Assembly (NCBI GenBank): GCA_934746015.1
Contig: CAKVEW010000001.1
Location: 248,001-312,000 of the forward strand
Direction: 5' to 3'
DNA from: an uncultured Clostridium sp.
GTDB taxonomy: Bacteria; Bacillota; Clostridia; Clostridiales; Clostridiaceae
DNA: 64,000 bases
The notes under the pieces are model-generated. The model saw only the letters and a program-made list of their open reading frames with translations. It had not been told where the DNA came from and did no database searches. The translations under genes were made by a program, and so were the position numbers. Below, one piece after another: positions 39,503 to 48,267 of the stretch. Position 1 is the stretch's first letter. Each line of letters starts with the position of its first letter.

Positions 39503-39808
39503 TTATAATTTTGTATATATAACTTTCCCATAATCATCTATATGTTTTTTAAGATTAACATTGCTTATATTATCATAATGTACTATATCAAAAAAATATG
39601 GTATTGGATAAACCTCATTTAGATAGTCACTTACATCATACAAAATATTATTTGTTATGTTTTTCCCTATTAAAGCTAAATCTATATCTGATCCTTTTTT
39701 GTAATTCCCAATTGCTCTACTTCCAAAGATAATTCCCTTTTCTATTTCTGGAAATTTACTTAAAGTATCTATTATATATTTAATATCTTTTTCTAATAAT
39801 CCAAACAT
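39503..39808 (-). CDS. mntA: MntA-type nucleotidyltransferase antitoxin
   Basis: Minimal nucleotidyltransferase of 101 aa. The GSX10DXD motif is GSRAIGNYKKGSDIDLAL (Gly29-Ser30, Asp41 and Asp43). In the HepT-MntA system this enzyme adenylylates the toxin's tyrosine and silences it. Only four bases separate it from the toxin gene, and a terminator follows. Length and motif are complete, so it is likely functional. Confidence 0.93.
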   Translation of the reverse strand: MFGLLEKDIKYIIDTLSKFPEIEKGIIFGSRAIGNYKKGSDIDLALIGKNITNNILYDVSDYLNEVYPIPYFFDIVHYDNISNVNLKKHIDDYGKVIYTKL

Positions 39809-39812
39809 ATTT

Positions 39813-40214
39813 TTATAATTCCTTTTCTAACTTGTCATGTAATAACTTTAACTCAGGAAAATAAACATTTATTATATCATTAACTAATTTGTTCACTAAC
39901 TTTTCATCATAAGTATGTGTAGTTAAATTTCTAATTGTTAAAGCTTCCATCCAAATATGTCCATCATTAATCAATTCAATTTGGAAAGCTTGTTTTATAG
40001 TTTCTCTAGGACTCTTAACAATATATCCTTCAGATTCTAAATAATCCTTCAGTACCTTCCACGCCAACTCAAAAGTCATCTCAAAAAATTGTATCAGCCC
40101 AGCTTGTTCAAGCTCTGATAAATCTTCTTTTTTTGAATACTTATCTAATAATACATATGATTTATTAAAATTCTCAAACCTTTGCTTCCATCTTATCTCT
40201 TTTAATTTATCCAT
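39813..40214 (-). CDS. hepT: HepT-type HEPN RNase toxin
   Basis: 133-aa all-helical HEPN protein (HI0074/nucleotidyltransferase substrate-binding family). The RNase and modification motif RX4HXY is RNLTTHTY (Arg95, His100, Tyr102); the tyrosine is the target of the paired MntA. The N-terminal helix KQRFENFNKSYVLLDKY and SELEQAGLIQFFEMTFELAWK are typical. GGAGG is upstream of the ATG. Toxin-first order matches other hepT-mntA operons. Confidence 0.93.
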   Translation of the reverse strand: MDKLKEIRWKQRFENFNKSYVLLDKYSKKEDLSELEQAGLIQFFEMTFELAWKVLKDYLESEGYIVKSPRETIKQAFQIELINDGHIWMEALTIRNLTTHTYDEKLVNKLVNDIINVYFPELKLLHDKLEKEL

Positions 40215-40310
40215 AGCTGAACCTCCTTAAATAATTACTAATCTTTATATTATTATATCCTATATTTATTTATTTAAAAATAGATATGAAAACATTATAG
40301 TTAAACTAAC

Positions 40311-40336
40311 AAAAAGAGGTTGTTTTCACAACCTCT
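40311..40336 (-). terminator. Terminator after LPXTG surface protein gene
   Basis: AGAGGTTGT (40315-40323) pairs perfectly with ACAACCTCT (40328-40336), 4-base loop, then five T in the minus direction. Confidence 0.92.
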
Positions 40337-40379
40337 AATTATTATTTTTACATTGCGTCTAAACACCTTTTATTCTTTT

Positions 40380-42569
40380 TCATAATTCCTTTTTTATAGT
40401 TAAAATGCTTCCAGTACCCAATAATGAAAATCCAGCAAGTAAAGCAAATATGGGGTTAGTTCCACCTGTTTTTGGTAGATCCTTATTTATATTTTCAATA
40501 TTTCCTCCTTCTTGGTTAGCAGAATTTTGATTCACTTCTGTACTATTATTAGAAGCTTGTCCTTGATTATCTTGATTATTTTCAGTTTCCTCTGTACCTA
40601 GTAAATTTGCATTTGCAGATAAGAAGTAATCACTGCAATGATCTATTTCCAAGATAGCATATCCATCTTTATCTATAAATATATTATCACTAATCTTTTC
40701 TACTTCCTTAGTTTCTGGATTATAATAATATAAGGTTAATTTCTTACCTAAAAGTTCTTCATTATTCATTTTTACTTTAACTAAAGCTCTTCCTGGTAAA
40801 TACCCATGATGATTAAATTTTATAAATATCGCATCATCGGTTAAACTTTCAATTTCCTTTTTAGCCTCTTCTGTTGGAATATTACTAATAGAAAGTTTTA
40901 TTGTAGCTACATTTTCATTATTTATATCTTTTCCCTTAAAGGTCCATACAGTTCCATCCTCTAGTATAAAAGAAACTATTTTATCAGTTCCAGCAATAGC
41001 ATTAAAAATCTCCTTATCAACTACTTTCTCCTTATTATTTAAAAGTATATTAATTTGATTTTCTCCTGAAGCTTTAATTTCTTCAATAATAGTATTTATA
41101 TCTGTATAATCATCAATTATTCTAGATTCATTTGTAACTGTAATAAATTTATTAACTTCTATTTTATTTACATTTCCAGCATAATCAACAGCTTCTATAT
41201 ATTCAATATTTAAATCCTTAAAATACATATAATCTTCTGTCTTAATTACTAAAATATATTTATCACTACTTGAATCATATTTAGAAAAACTATATATAAA
41301 ACTCTTATCTGATACATTTATTTTAGCCTTAATTTCGTCTATTCCAGAAATGTTATCTGTTGCATTTAAAGTGATTTCTAATTTATCATTTAAATTAAGC
41401 TTGTCCTTATTAAATTCAATTGATGTTACTACTGGAGCTTCCTTATCAAGTTGTCCATCATTATCTAAAATATATGCTGATACATCTTCATTAAAATCAG
41501 CATAATTATATGCATTATCAGCAACTCTTAAATTTGCTAAGGTAATTTTACTTCCTATCATATCTTCACTTAGATATATTTCACCAACATATTTATTTAA
41601 ATCTTCATTATATTGTAGTGATACAAGCTTTGTATATATTCCTATTTTAATATAGGCTTCAATAAACTGAATTCCAGTTTCATTATCATAAGCATCTACA
41701 TAAAGTTTAAGAGTATCTCCAAACTTATAATATTCTTTATCAAATTCAACTGATTTAATTACTGGCTTTATATCATCTTTATTTCCCTTTTCATCAAGTA
41801 TACTAACATTTATCAAATCTGATGAGTAGCTACTTTTATCAGAGTTATCAATAACTGTAATATTAGTTATACTTATTGTTTTATACTTTAACTCCTCTGG
41901 TATTTTGAAATAGCTCTTATATGTCTTATTAACATCATCATATGAAAATTTTAATTCTTTATATTGTCCATTAATTCCCAATGAGCCAAGTACTTCTGAA
42001 ATTCCTGAAACATCATCAGTTGCATCTACTGATACTTCTAGAGTTTCACCAACTGCAATTTCATTCTTGTTAACCTTTACTGAATTAATTACAGGAGCTA
42101 CTTTATCTGTTACACCATTTTCATCTGCTACAGTTACAAATAGTTTTGATTGATATTGCATATTACTTTCATTATCATTACGAATATCTATTCCAAGCAA
42201 ATTAATGGTTTTATATCTAAAGTTTTCTTCAATTTTTATATTTGTAGTATATAATTTTAATTCCTCACTATATTTTAATTCATATTCTAAATTATTTTGT
42301 GGGAACCATATATTAGCATATACTTTGCTGCCTTCATGTAGATTTTCTATATCAGCAAATATTTCCAATGTCTCTCCAACACTCACTTCACTCTTATTAA
42401 AGTAAACATTTTTCACCTTTGTTTCTTCCTTAGCTATAACTTTTTCATCATTAGTTGTTCCTATATTGTGGGCATTAACATCTGCATATGTAATTATAGG
42501 ATTAATACATAATTGCATTACCAAAAGCACTGATGTTAATAAAGAAATAATTGATTTTTTATTTTTCAT
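40380..42569 (-). CDS. LPXTG cell-wall-anchored protein with Ig-like repeats
   Basis: 729-aa surface protein. Signal peptide at about 1-30 (hydrophobic core SLLTSVLLVMQLCINPII, cleavage near TYA-DV). Four Ig/bacterial-adhesin-like repeats of about 110 residues follow, each starting with a (A/K)PVI-(N/K)SV or VTSIEF unit and an EV..GDTL/ETLE turn. A separate domain at about 480-640 (INILLNNKEKVVDKEIF..., ITLYYYN) and a Gln/Asn-rich wall-spanning linker precede LPKTGG, a hydrophobic helix and KKEL. The sortase motif anchors it to peptidoglycan. The second ATG (42569) has the better spacing from AGGAGG. Ligand unknown. Confidence 0.9.
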   Translation of the reverse strand: MKNKKSIISLLTSVLLVMQLCINPIITYADVNAHNIGTTNDEKVIAKEETKVKNVYFNKSEVSVGETLEIFADIENLHEGSKVYANIWFPQNNLEYELKYSEELKLYTTNIKIEENFRYKTINLLGIDIRNDNESNMQYQSKLFVTVADENGVTDKVAPVINSVKVNKNEIAVGETLEVSVDATDDVSGISEVLGSLGINGQYKELKFSYDDVNKTYKSYFKIPEELKYKTISITNITVIDNSDKSSYSSDLINVSILDEKGNKDDIKPVIKSVEFDKEYYKFGDTLKLYVDAYDNETGIQFIEAYIKIGIYTKLVSLQYNEDLNKYVGEIYLSEDMIGSKITLANLRVADNAYNYADFNEDVSAYILDNDGQLDKEAPVVTSIEFNKDKLNLNDKLEITLNATDNISGIDEIKAKINVSDKSFIYSFSKYDSSSDKYILVIKTEDYMYFKDLNIEYIEAVDYAGNVNKIEVNKFITVTNESRIIDDYTDINTIIEEIKASGENQINILLNNKEKVVDKEIFNAIAGTDKIVSFILEDGTVWTFKGKDINNENVATIKLSISNIPTEEAKKEIESLTDDAIFIKFNHHGYLPGRALVKVKMNNEELLGKKLTLYYYNPETKEVEKISDNIFIDKDGYAILEIDHCSDYFLSANANLLGTEETENNQDNQGQASNNSTEVNQNSANQEGGNIENINKDLPKTGGTNPIFALLAGFSLLGTGSILTIKKEL

Positions 42570-42725
42570 CATAATACCTCCTAATACCTATATATTATTT
42601 AATTAATTTATTAAAGTTATAAATAATAATGTAACTTTTATTTGCACTTTTATATTATACCATATTTAACCTTAATTAGTAAAATTATAATAATAATTTT
42701 ATTTAAATTTAAGTTTAAATTATAA

Positions 42726-42827
42726 TCATAATTCCAATGCTAATAATTGTTTTTCTAACTTAACATAATCATATCTCCTTACATTCTCCTTATCATTAAC
42801 AAGATAACTAGATCTATTAAGCACATC
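42726..42827 (-). pseudogene. Remnant of phage-replisome-type gene (C-terminal 33 codons)
   Basis: Minus-strand frame ending at TGA 42726-42728 reads VRRYDYVKLEKQLLALEL. This aligns with the C-terminus of the intact gene at 44586 (GREYDYDELEKKLLGWD), including 11 identical bases ATATGATTATG. A TAG lies directly upstream in frame. It is a decayed second copy, lying just upstream of the LPXTG gene. The gap 42573-42884 otherwise holds promoter-like AT-rich sequence for the two divergent genes. Confidence 0.7.
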
Positions 42828-42884
42828 CTATAGCTATTAAGAATAATTTATATTATATATATAATTCTCTTAGGAGGTATAATT

Positions 42885-43373
42885 ATTAACTTCTTCTCAA
42901 TTACTGGTACTATAGAAACCATAGAGGATTTTTTGATTAATGAATCCCAGGAAAACTTGGGCTGCTATAAACTAATATCCCTTCGGGATGATAATGGAAA
43001 TCCAACTAATTTTGTGGTGTCACCAGAAGCCTATATTTTGAATAATGAAATACTTCTTCCAGGTGATATGGTAGCAGGCTATTATGATGGCAATGCTCCT
43101 GTTCCATTAATTTACCCTCCACAGTACAGAGCTCTTGTAATGCACAAAACCAGTTCCTTTCCTAATATAAAGGTAAGTTATTTCAATTCTAACCTCATTA
43201 GCAGTGATAATGAGCTAAAGCTTAATTTATCTTCTTCTACACTTGTAGTTATTAGAAATGGACAGCTATTTTCTCATAATCTAGCTAATCACAATCTTAT
43301 TGTTATTTATGGAGCAACCACCAGAAGTATACCAGCTCAAACTACCCCTTTTAAAGTTATTGTACTATGTTAA
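42885..43373 (+). CDS. Conserved clostridial hypothetical protein, likely ATT start
   Basis: The only clear plus-strand gene. The family's N-terminal stretch NFFSITGTIETIEDFL lies before the first conventional start (TTG 42933). The open frame begins at ATT 42885, with a perfect AGGAGG at 42872-42877 and 7 bases spacing. I therefore infer ATT initiation, giving 162 aa. The product is beta-rich, with no signal peptide: CYKLISLRDDNGNPTNFVVSP, LPGDMVAGYYDGNAPVPLIYPPQYRA, then NLIVIYGATTRSIPAQTTPFKVIVLC. The family is known from clostridia but has no assigned function. The TTG at 42933 with GAGG upstream is the alternative. Confidence 0.8.
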   Translation: MNFFSITGTIETIEDFLINESQENLGCYKLISLRDDNGNPTNFVVSPEAYILNNEILLPGDMVAGYYDGNAPVPLIYPPQYRALVMHKTSSFPNIKVSYFNSNLISSDNELKLNLSSSTLVVIRNGQLFSHNLANHNLIVIYGATTRSIPAQTTPFKVIVLC

Positions 43374-43376
43374 TAC

Positions 43377-43418
43377 AATAGGCGATGGAATTTTAGCTAT
43401 CGCCTATTATATTTTTTC
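43377..43418 (+). terminator. Terminator after plus-strand hypothetical gene
   Basis: AATAGGCGAT (43377-43386) pairs perfectly with ATCGCCTATT (43399-43408), followed by ATTTTTTCTT. Confidence 0.92.
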
Positions 43419-43432
43419 TTATTCAATAATAA

Positions 43433-43469
43433 AATAAAAAAACAGATGATTTTTTACTTTCACCTGCTT
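43433..43469 (-). terminator. Terminator after first Fic gene
   Basis: AACAGATGA (43441-43449) pairs imperfectly with TCACCTGCTT (43460-43469), followed by seven T on the minus strand. It lies 80 bases beyond the Fic stop and faces the terminator of the convergent gene. Confidence 0.6.
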
Positions 43470-43549
43470 TATATAATCACCTTATGTGCTTGTGTGATAC
43501 AAAGTTACCCCACTTGCTGATCTACCTTCTAGTGTACAATGCCCATTCG

Positions 43550-44260
43550 CTAAAACATTTTTTCATTTTCTTTTATAAAATCCTTTTGCATTTCTATATA
43601 ATCAACTAACGGTTTTATATTATCAAATGTTGATTCTTCTAATGCTCTTTTATATTCATCTGAAGATTCACCATTCATATATTTTAAATCTAATCTATTA
43701 TCTAATAATTGCTTTAAATATATAAATCTACCTATTCTACCATTTCCATCTTGAAATGGATGTATACATTCAAATTCGAAATGGAATTTTGCTATATCAT
43801 AAATTGTAACTTCCTTTAGGCTATAAAATTTTTCTATAATTGCATTTAACTTATCTTCTACTTCCCAAGGATTCGCAGTATCAAATTTAGCTCCAAGTAT
43901 TCTATTTTGATATTTTTTAAATACTCCTGCTAACCCCATATCATACAATCTTGTTCTATACATTAAACTAGCATGCCATTCTTTTATCATTTCTAAAGTG
44001 AGCTTTTCATCTATTTTATCTAATACCATATCAAAAGTATAGAAAGAATTAACAGTTTCTTGAACATCATCTAAAGTATGAACTCCCATTACTATATTTT
44101 TTTCAAATAAAAGTTGAAGTGCTTCTATTGTAAATGTACTTCCCTCTATTTTATTTGAATTATATATAAAATCGTATTTTAAAATTTCATTTAAAGAATT
44201 GTGAACTCCCTTTGTTTCTTTTAACACCTTTAAAAACCTATGATAATTCTCATTCTTCAT
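43550..44260 (-). CDS. Fic family protein (AMPylator-like), 236 aa
   Basis: Fic enzymes usually transfer AMP from ATP to hydroxyl groups of proteins. The active-site motif HPFQDGNGRIGR is complete at about 167-178. An N-terminal inhibitory helix motif of the S/TxxxEG type, SNKIEG (35-40), indicates class II self-inhibition. No separate antitoxin (class I) is encoded next to it. No DNA-binding domain is visible. It lies between the plus-strand gene and the phage-replisome gene. Target unknown. Confidence 0.93.
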   Translation of the reverse strand: MKNENYHRFLKVLKETKGVHNSLNEILKYDFIYNSNKIEGSTFTIEALQLLFEKNIVMGVHTLDDVQETVNSFYTFDMVLDKIDEKLTLEMIKEWHASLMYRTRLYDMGLAGVFKKYQNRILGAKFDTANPWEVEDKLNAIIEKFYSLKEVTIYDIAKFHFEFECIHPFQDGNGRIGRFIYLKQLLDNRLDLKYMNGESSDEYKRALEESTFDNIKPLVDYIEMQKDFIKENEKMF

Positions 44261-44395
44261 TATCTTCTCTACACCTCATTAATACATTTCATTATATATT
44301 CTATATTAAACTTAATTACTTATCTTCCCTTAAATATTAATTATTATACCCTATTTAAATTTTTTATAAAATAAAAAGTTCCCTTATTTAATTTA

Positions 44396-44467
44396 TTTAA
44401 TTACTGCATTTATATCATTTTTATTGCCATTTTCATCTTCCAAGTGATAGTTATTAGATTTAAATAT
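44396..44467 (-). pseudogene. Remnant of LPXTG-type Ig repeat (about 24 codons)
   Basis: Minus-strand frame reads HLEDENGNKNDINAVIK then stop. It matches ILDEKGNKDDIKPVIK in the intact surface protein (40380-42569); over 42 bases about 37 are identical. The rest of the 325-base gap 44261-44585 shows no other coding sequence. It is a decayed copy lying just downstream of the intact replisome-type gene, mirroring the remnant at 42726-42827. Confidence 0.65.
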
Positions 44468-44585
44468 AAGTTAGTATTCAATTAATTCTTTCTGATGTTA
44501 TAAGGCTAATTGCATTTACTATCATAGAACTATCTGTCATAGTACTATTAAATCTATGAATATATATTTCTATTAATTATTATTG

Positions 44586-45728
44586 CTAATCCCATCCTAA
44601 TAATTTCTTTTCTAGCTCATCATAATCATATTCACGGCCTTTAAAATTATCGAACTTCAATTTTCTATTACTGGAATAACTTATTTTATTCCCATAAGAA
44701 TTATTATTTTTACTTTCATCTGACTTTACTATTTTTTGATTTAAATAAACTTCAAACTTCTCTCCAAATAAGGTAAATGGAGTTAAGTACTGCTCAAAGC
44801 TAGTTCCCTTCCAAGCTTTAACCTTCTTGTCTATAACAGTTTTAAAATCCTCAATAGTAAATCCATCTTTTAATCTAGCCTTCACTAAATTAATAGTTTT
44901 ACTGTTACTTGCCTTATACATAACACCAACCTTAGAATTTAAATAATTAATTATACTACTGACCTTTTCTTTTATATTATTATATATATTAGTTAATATA
45001 GTAGATGAATTATTTAATAGATGAGTATTTGTTGAACATTTCTCTGCATAACCCCTATTATTATTTAGGAATACCCTCTCTTCTTTTTTATAATTAGACT
45101 CTTCAAAATCCTTTAAATAATCTCTTCCTTGTATATTATTTTGAATATCCTCTTCATTATTATTCACTGACTTATTAAAGGTCTCTTCATTATTTTCTTC
45201 CTTATAATAAGAAGTAGCTTCTCCATCCCCGCAATCTTTAATAGTATCAAGGCAATTAGCATCTTTCTCATCTCTAGAAGCATTAATAGTATCAATACAA
45301 GCAGTATAACCTGTAGCTTGTCCATCACTACAACCATTAATAGCATCATGATCTCCAAAAGTTTGTCCACCTCTAGAATCACTATCATTATTACTATCTT
45401 TAATATATACTAACTCCTTATATCTCTCCCCTAAAGCATAATAAGAAAAAGTTCCCCCCTCTTTTTTAGTATAATGAGATAAAACTCCTAGGTCTCTTAG
45501 TTTTAACATTCTCATCATAATAGTTCTCTTTCCTAAACCTAAGAAAGGTAAACCATTTTCGATATTTTGATAGCTTATCCAATAGTACTTAACTCCTTCT
45601 ATTATTTCATAATTCATTTTGCCACTTTCCCTAAAATCATCAAAATACCTAAGAATTGTTACATCCTTAACATCTAAACCTAACTCCATAATCTTTTTAA
45701 CTGAATAACCTAAAAATGAATATTGCAT
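44586..45728 (-). CDS. Phage replisome organiser-like protein
   Basis: 380 aa. The N-terminal winged-helix-like domain (about 1-110: WISYQNIENGLPFLGLGKRTIM, LGVLSHYTKKEGGTFSYY) resembles phage replication initiators. A Ser/Asn/Asp/Glu-rich linker (about 115-215) carries short imperfect repeats. The conserved phage C-terminal domain is at about 250-325 (IINYLNSKVGVMYKASNSKTI, VKAWKGTSFEQYLTPFTLFGEKFEVYL), and the protein ends REYDYDELEKKLLGWD. No other phage genes surround it, so this is an isolated survivor or domesticated gene. Confidence 0.82.
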   Translation of the reverse strand: MQYSFLGYSVKKIMELGLDVKDVTILRYFDDFRESGKMNYEIIEGVKYYWISYQNIENGLPFLGLGKRTIMMRMLKLRDLGVLSHYTKKEGGTFSYYALGERYKELVYIKDSNNDSDSRGGQTFGDHDAINGCSDGQATGYTACIDTINASRDEKDANCLDTIKDCGDGEATSYYKEENNEETFNKSVNNNEEDIQNNIQGRDYLKDFEESNYKKEERVFLNNNRGYAEKCSTNTHLLNNSSTILTNIYNNIKEKVSSIINYLNSKVGVMYKASNSKTINLVKARLKDGFTIEDFKTVIDKKVKAWKGTSFEQYLTPFTLFGEKFEVYLNQKIVKSDESKNNNSYGNKISYSSNRKLKFDNFKGREYDYDELEKKLLGWD

Positions 45729-45818
45729 ATTTAATACCCTCCATAATTCTTAATCTTGAATAGCCTGTCATTAAATAAGTACCCAGTTTAGAATAAAATT
45801 GAGAAAAATATTTATAAA

Positions 45819-45875
45819 AAAATATAATGCTAGTTATTTAGCCATAGAACTAAAATAATCTTAGCATTATATTTT
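45819..45875 (-). terminator. Terminator after second Fic gene
   Basis: AAAATATAATGCTA (45819-45832) pairs perfectly with TAGCATTATATTTT (45862-45875), 14 bp with a 29-base loop, followed by a T run on the minus strand. Confidence 0.8.
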
Positions 45876-45895
45876 ACTATTTTTATAAAATTAAG

Positions 45896-47008
45896 TTATC
45901 TTAAAATATTAATTAAGTCATAGAAATAATATTTTTTATTTCTAATTCTTCCATCTGAATAAATTACTCTCTCTTCTTCTAACTTATTCAAATAATTTCC
46001 TAAAGTACTATTAGGTATTTCTACTCTTTCTAAAATTGTCTTCTTTGTAAATATTGGTTTTTCAAACATTACATTTACTATATCAATAATCTTATTATTA
46101 CTTATTAATTTAGTACTAATTCCTATAGTTGTTTTATATAGTCCTTCAATATCATCTATTAATTTTATATTTTTATTTGCTTGGTTTATTATTGCATTAA
46201 CAAAAAAACTTATCCATTCATTCCATCTCTGAGATGCTATATCCACATTTTCTATACTTACTCTCGTATCATTTAATAATTTATAATATTTGTATTTATC
46301 CTTCTCTAGACTCTCACTAATAAAAAAGTTTGGTGAACTTATTAATCCTTTATCATATAAATAAAGTGGAATAAGTATTCTACCTATTCTTCCATTACCA
46401 TCTAAAAATGGATGTATTGTTTCAAACTGTGCATGTATAATTGCTATTCTAACTAAATCATTTAATTTATCTGTAGGTTCATTTATATACTTCTCTAAAT
46501 TACTCATATATTCTGGAACTAGCTGTGGTTCTGGAGGTATATATGAAGCATTTTCAATTGTACATCCTTGTGGTCCTATAAAATTTTGAATTGATCTAAA
46601 CTCTCCTGGATTTCGATTATTTCCTCTTACATCACCAGACAATAAAATCTTATGCATTTCTCTTATCAATCTTGTAGATATAGGAATCCTTTGTAAAAAT
46701 CTTTCTCCACTCCTTAAAGCCATAGAGTAATTTACAACTTCTTCGATATCAGTATTTTTTTTACTCTCATCAACAGCATACTCAAGCATCTCATCTAAAG
46801 TTACCTGTGTTCCCTCTATTCTTGTTGATTGTATTGCTTCATGCAGTGTTATTGGTGTTAGTAATAAATTAGGATTTACTTTTGATTTCTGAAGTAGTAC
46901 ATCATATATACCTAAAAGCTTATTTGCCTCAAGAAGTTCATTAATAAATTTATTTACATCAATTATATTATCTATTGGAAGTTTAAATGGTTCATATGCC
47001 TTATTCAT
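45896..47008 (-). CDS. Fic family protein with C-terminal winged helix, 370 aa
   Basis: Long-form Fic protein (Fic/DOC N-terminal domain, then Fic core). Inhibitory motif STRIEG at 61-66; active-site HPFLDGNGRIGR at 199-210, complete; FRSIQNFIGPQGC flap region before it. A C-terminal winged-helix segment (about 305-370: FTKKTILERVEIPNSTLGNYLNKLEEERVIY) may bind DNA. Class II arrangement: the inhibitory helix precedes the core in the same chain. It shares little with the 236-aa Fic at 43550 outside the motifs. Confidence 0.93.
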   Translation of the reverse strand: MNKAYEPFKLPIDNIIDVNKFINELLEANKLLGIYDVLLQKSKVNPNLLLTPITLHEAIQSTRIEGTQVTLDEMLEYAVDESKKNTDIEEVVNYSMALRSGERFLQRIPISTRLIREMHKILLSGDVRGNNRNPGEFRSIQNFIGPQGCTIENASYIPPEPQLVPEYMSNLEKYINEPTDKLNDLVRIAIIHAQFETIHPFLDGNGRIGRILIPLYLYDKGLISSPNFFISESLEKDKYKYYKLLNDTRVSIENVDIASQRWNEWISFFVNAIINQANKNIKLIDDIEGLYKTTIGISTKLISNNKIIDIVNVMFEKPIFTKKTILERVEIPNSTLGNYLNKLEEERVIYSDGRIRNKKYYFYDLINILR

Positions 47009-47138
47009 ATATAATCACTCCTATATAAAAGTTATAATTTTTGTTACTATTATATATAATTATATCATTTATTACAAAAAATATTCAATTTTTGTTTTAA
47101 ATTTTATAAATGATTAGTAATATATCTTCCATCTTAAA

Positions 47139-48194
47139 CTATTTATACTCTAAAATTATTTTTATTATATCTTCTCCATACTTTTCAACTTTAACATTAC
47201 CGAAGCCTGAAACTCTTTTTAATTCATTATTATTTGTAGGCATCTTATTAATTAACTCCATCATCTGCTTATCATTAAAAATAAAATAAGGCTTATTCCC
47301 CTCTTCTTTACTCTTTTTGAGTCTAAATGACTTTAAGCTTTTAATTATCTCTTCATTTATATTAGTGTTATTTATAGAACTTATATTACTAACTTCAGTT
47401 CTTATTTCTTCACTTTTCTTAGTATTAATATAAGTACTAAATTCCTCTAATAATCTTTCATATTTATTAACATAACTCATTTTGTCGATCTTATGCCAAC
47501 TTAGTATTTTATCTGCCTTACTCTTTAAATCTTCATCATTTAAAGCTATAGAGTTACTCTTTAAATTAGTTTCCTTAATAAAATCAATTAATTGATCAGC
47601 TTTTATAACTTTATCTTTAATTTCCTTTTTGGAAAACTTATAATTTAAATAAGTTTTAGGATTTGCTAAAACAACTATGGACTTATAGTTATCATCAAAG
47701 ACTTTTTCAAATAATTTCTTCATAATTATATTACTTTTACTTTCTTTTGCTAACTTCTTTAATACTTCTAAATGCCTTTGATTTTGAGTTATTGGAGAAT
47801 AAATCCCTTCTTTTATATATCTAGTATTCATTTTATATGTTCTAATAAAATTCCCATTAGAATCTATCTCTATATTTCCAATTAAATTCTTGCACTCAAT
47901 TATAAAGGTAACTTTCCTAGTTATTACTATATAATCAATTTGAGCTGTTAATCCATCTATTTCTAAATTAATATCATGAAGAACATACATTGGAATATTA
48001 CTATTCTTAAGTTCAAAGGCTATATTTTTTTCCCCAATTTCCCCTAAAGTAGCTATCTTTATTTCTTTCTCAATTTTATTTTTTTATTCTCCATCAGCCC
48101 TATTATAAAGCTCATTAAGTTTTAATATATAGTATCTTAATTCGCTTTCTTCCTTTAAAAATATAGGCTTTTCTAATTTGTTGAATAAAGCCAT
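47139..48194 (-). pseudogene. NERD/HRDC nuclease-related gene with in-frame stop
   Basis: The full frame runs from an ATG at 48194 (GGGAGG upstream) to 47139, 352 codons, but has a TAA at 48084-48086 (codon 37). Before it: MALFNKLEKPIFLKEESEL; after it the frame continues KEIKIATLGEIGEKNIAFEL and on without a break. NERD domain with PD-(D/E)XK-like residues: QIDYIVITRKVTFIIECKN. The C-terminal HRDC domain (ELKRVSGFGNVKVEKYG) is a nucleic-acid-binding helix bundle. No good restart site follows the stop, so the product is probably lost unless readthrough occurs. Confidence 0.85.
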
Positions 48195-48206
48195 ATTATA
48201 CCTCCC

Positions 48207-48245
48207 ATAAAAAAACTTCAAAAGTAATTAACCTTTGAAGTTTTT
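48207..48245 (-). terminator. Terminator after LCP gene
   Basis: AAAACTTCAAA (48212-48222) pairs with TTTGAAGTTTT (48234-48244), 11 bp, then seven T in the minus direction, 23 bases past the LCP stop. Confidence 0.9.
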
Positions 48246-48267
48246 AATATAATTATTATGAACATTT

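Noticed and set aside
44586..45728. Prophage at this position
   Set aside because: Only one phage-type gene and one remnant are present; no integrase, structural, lysis genes or att repeats were seen.
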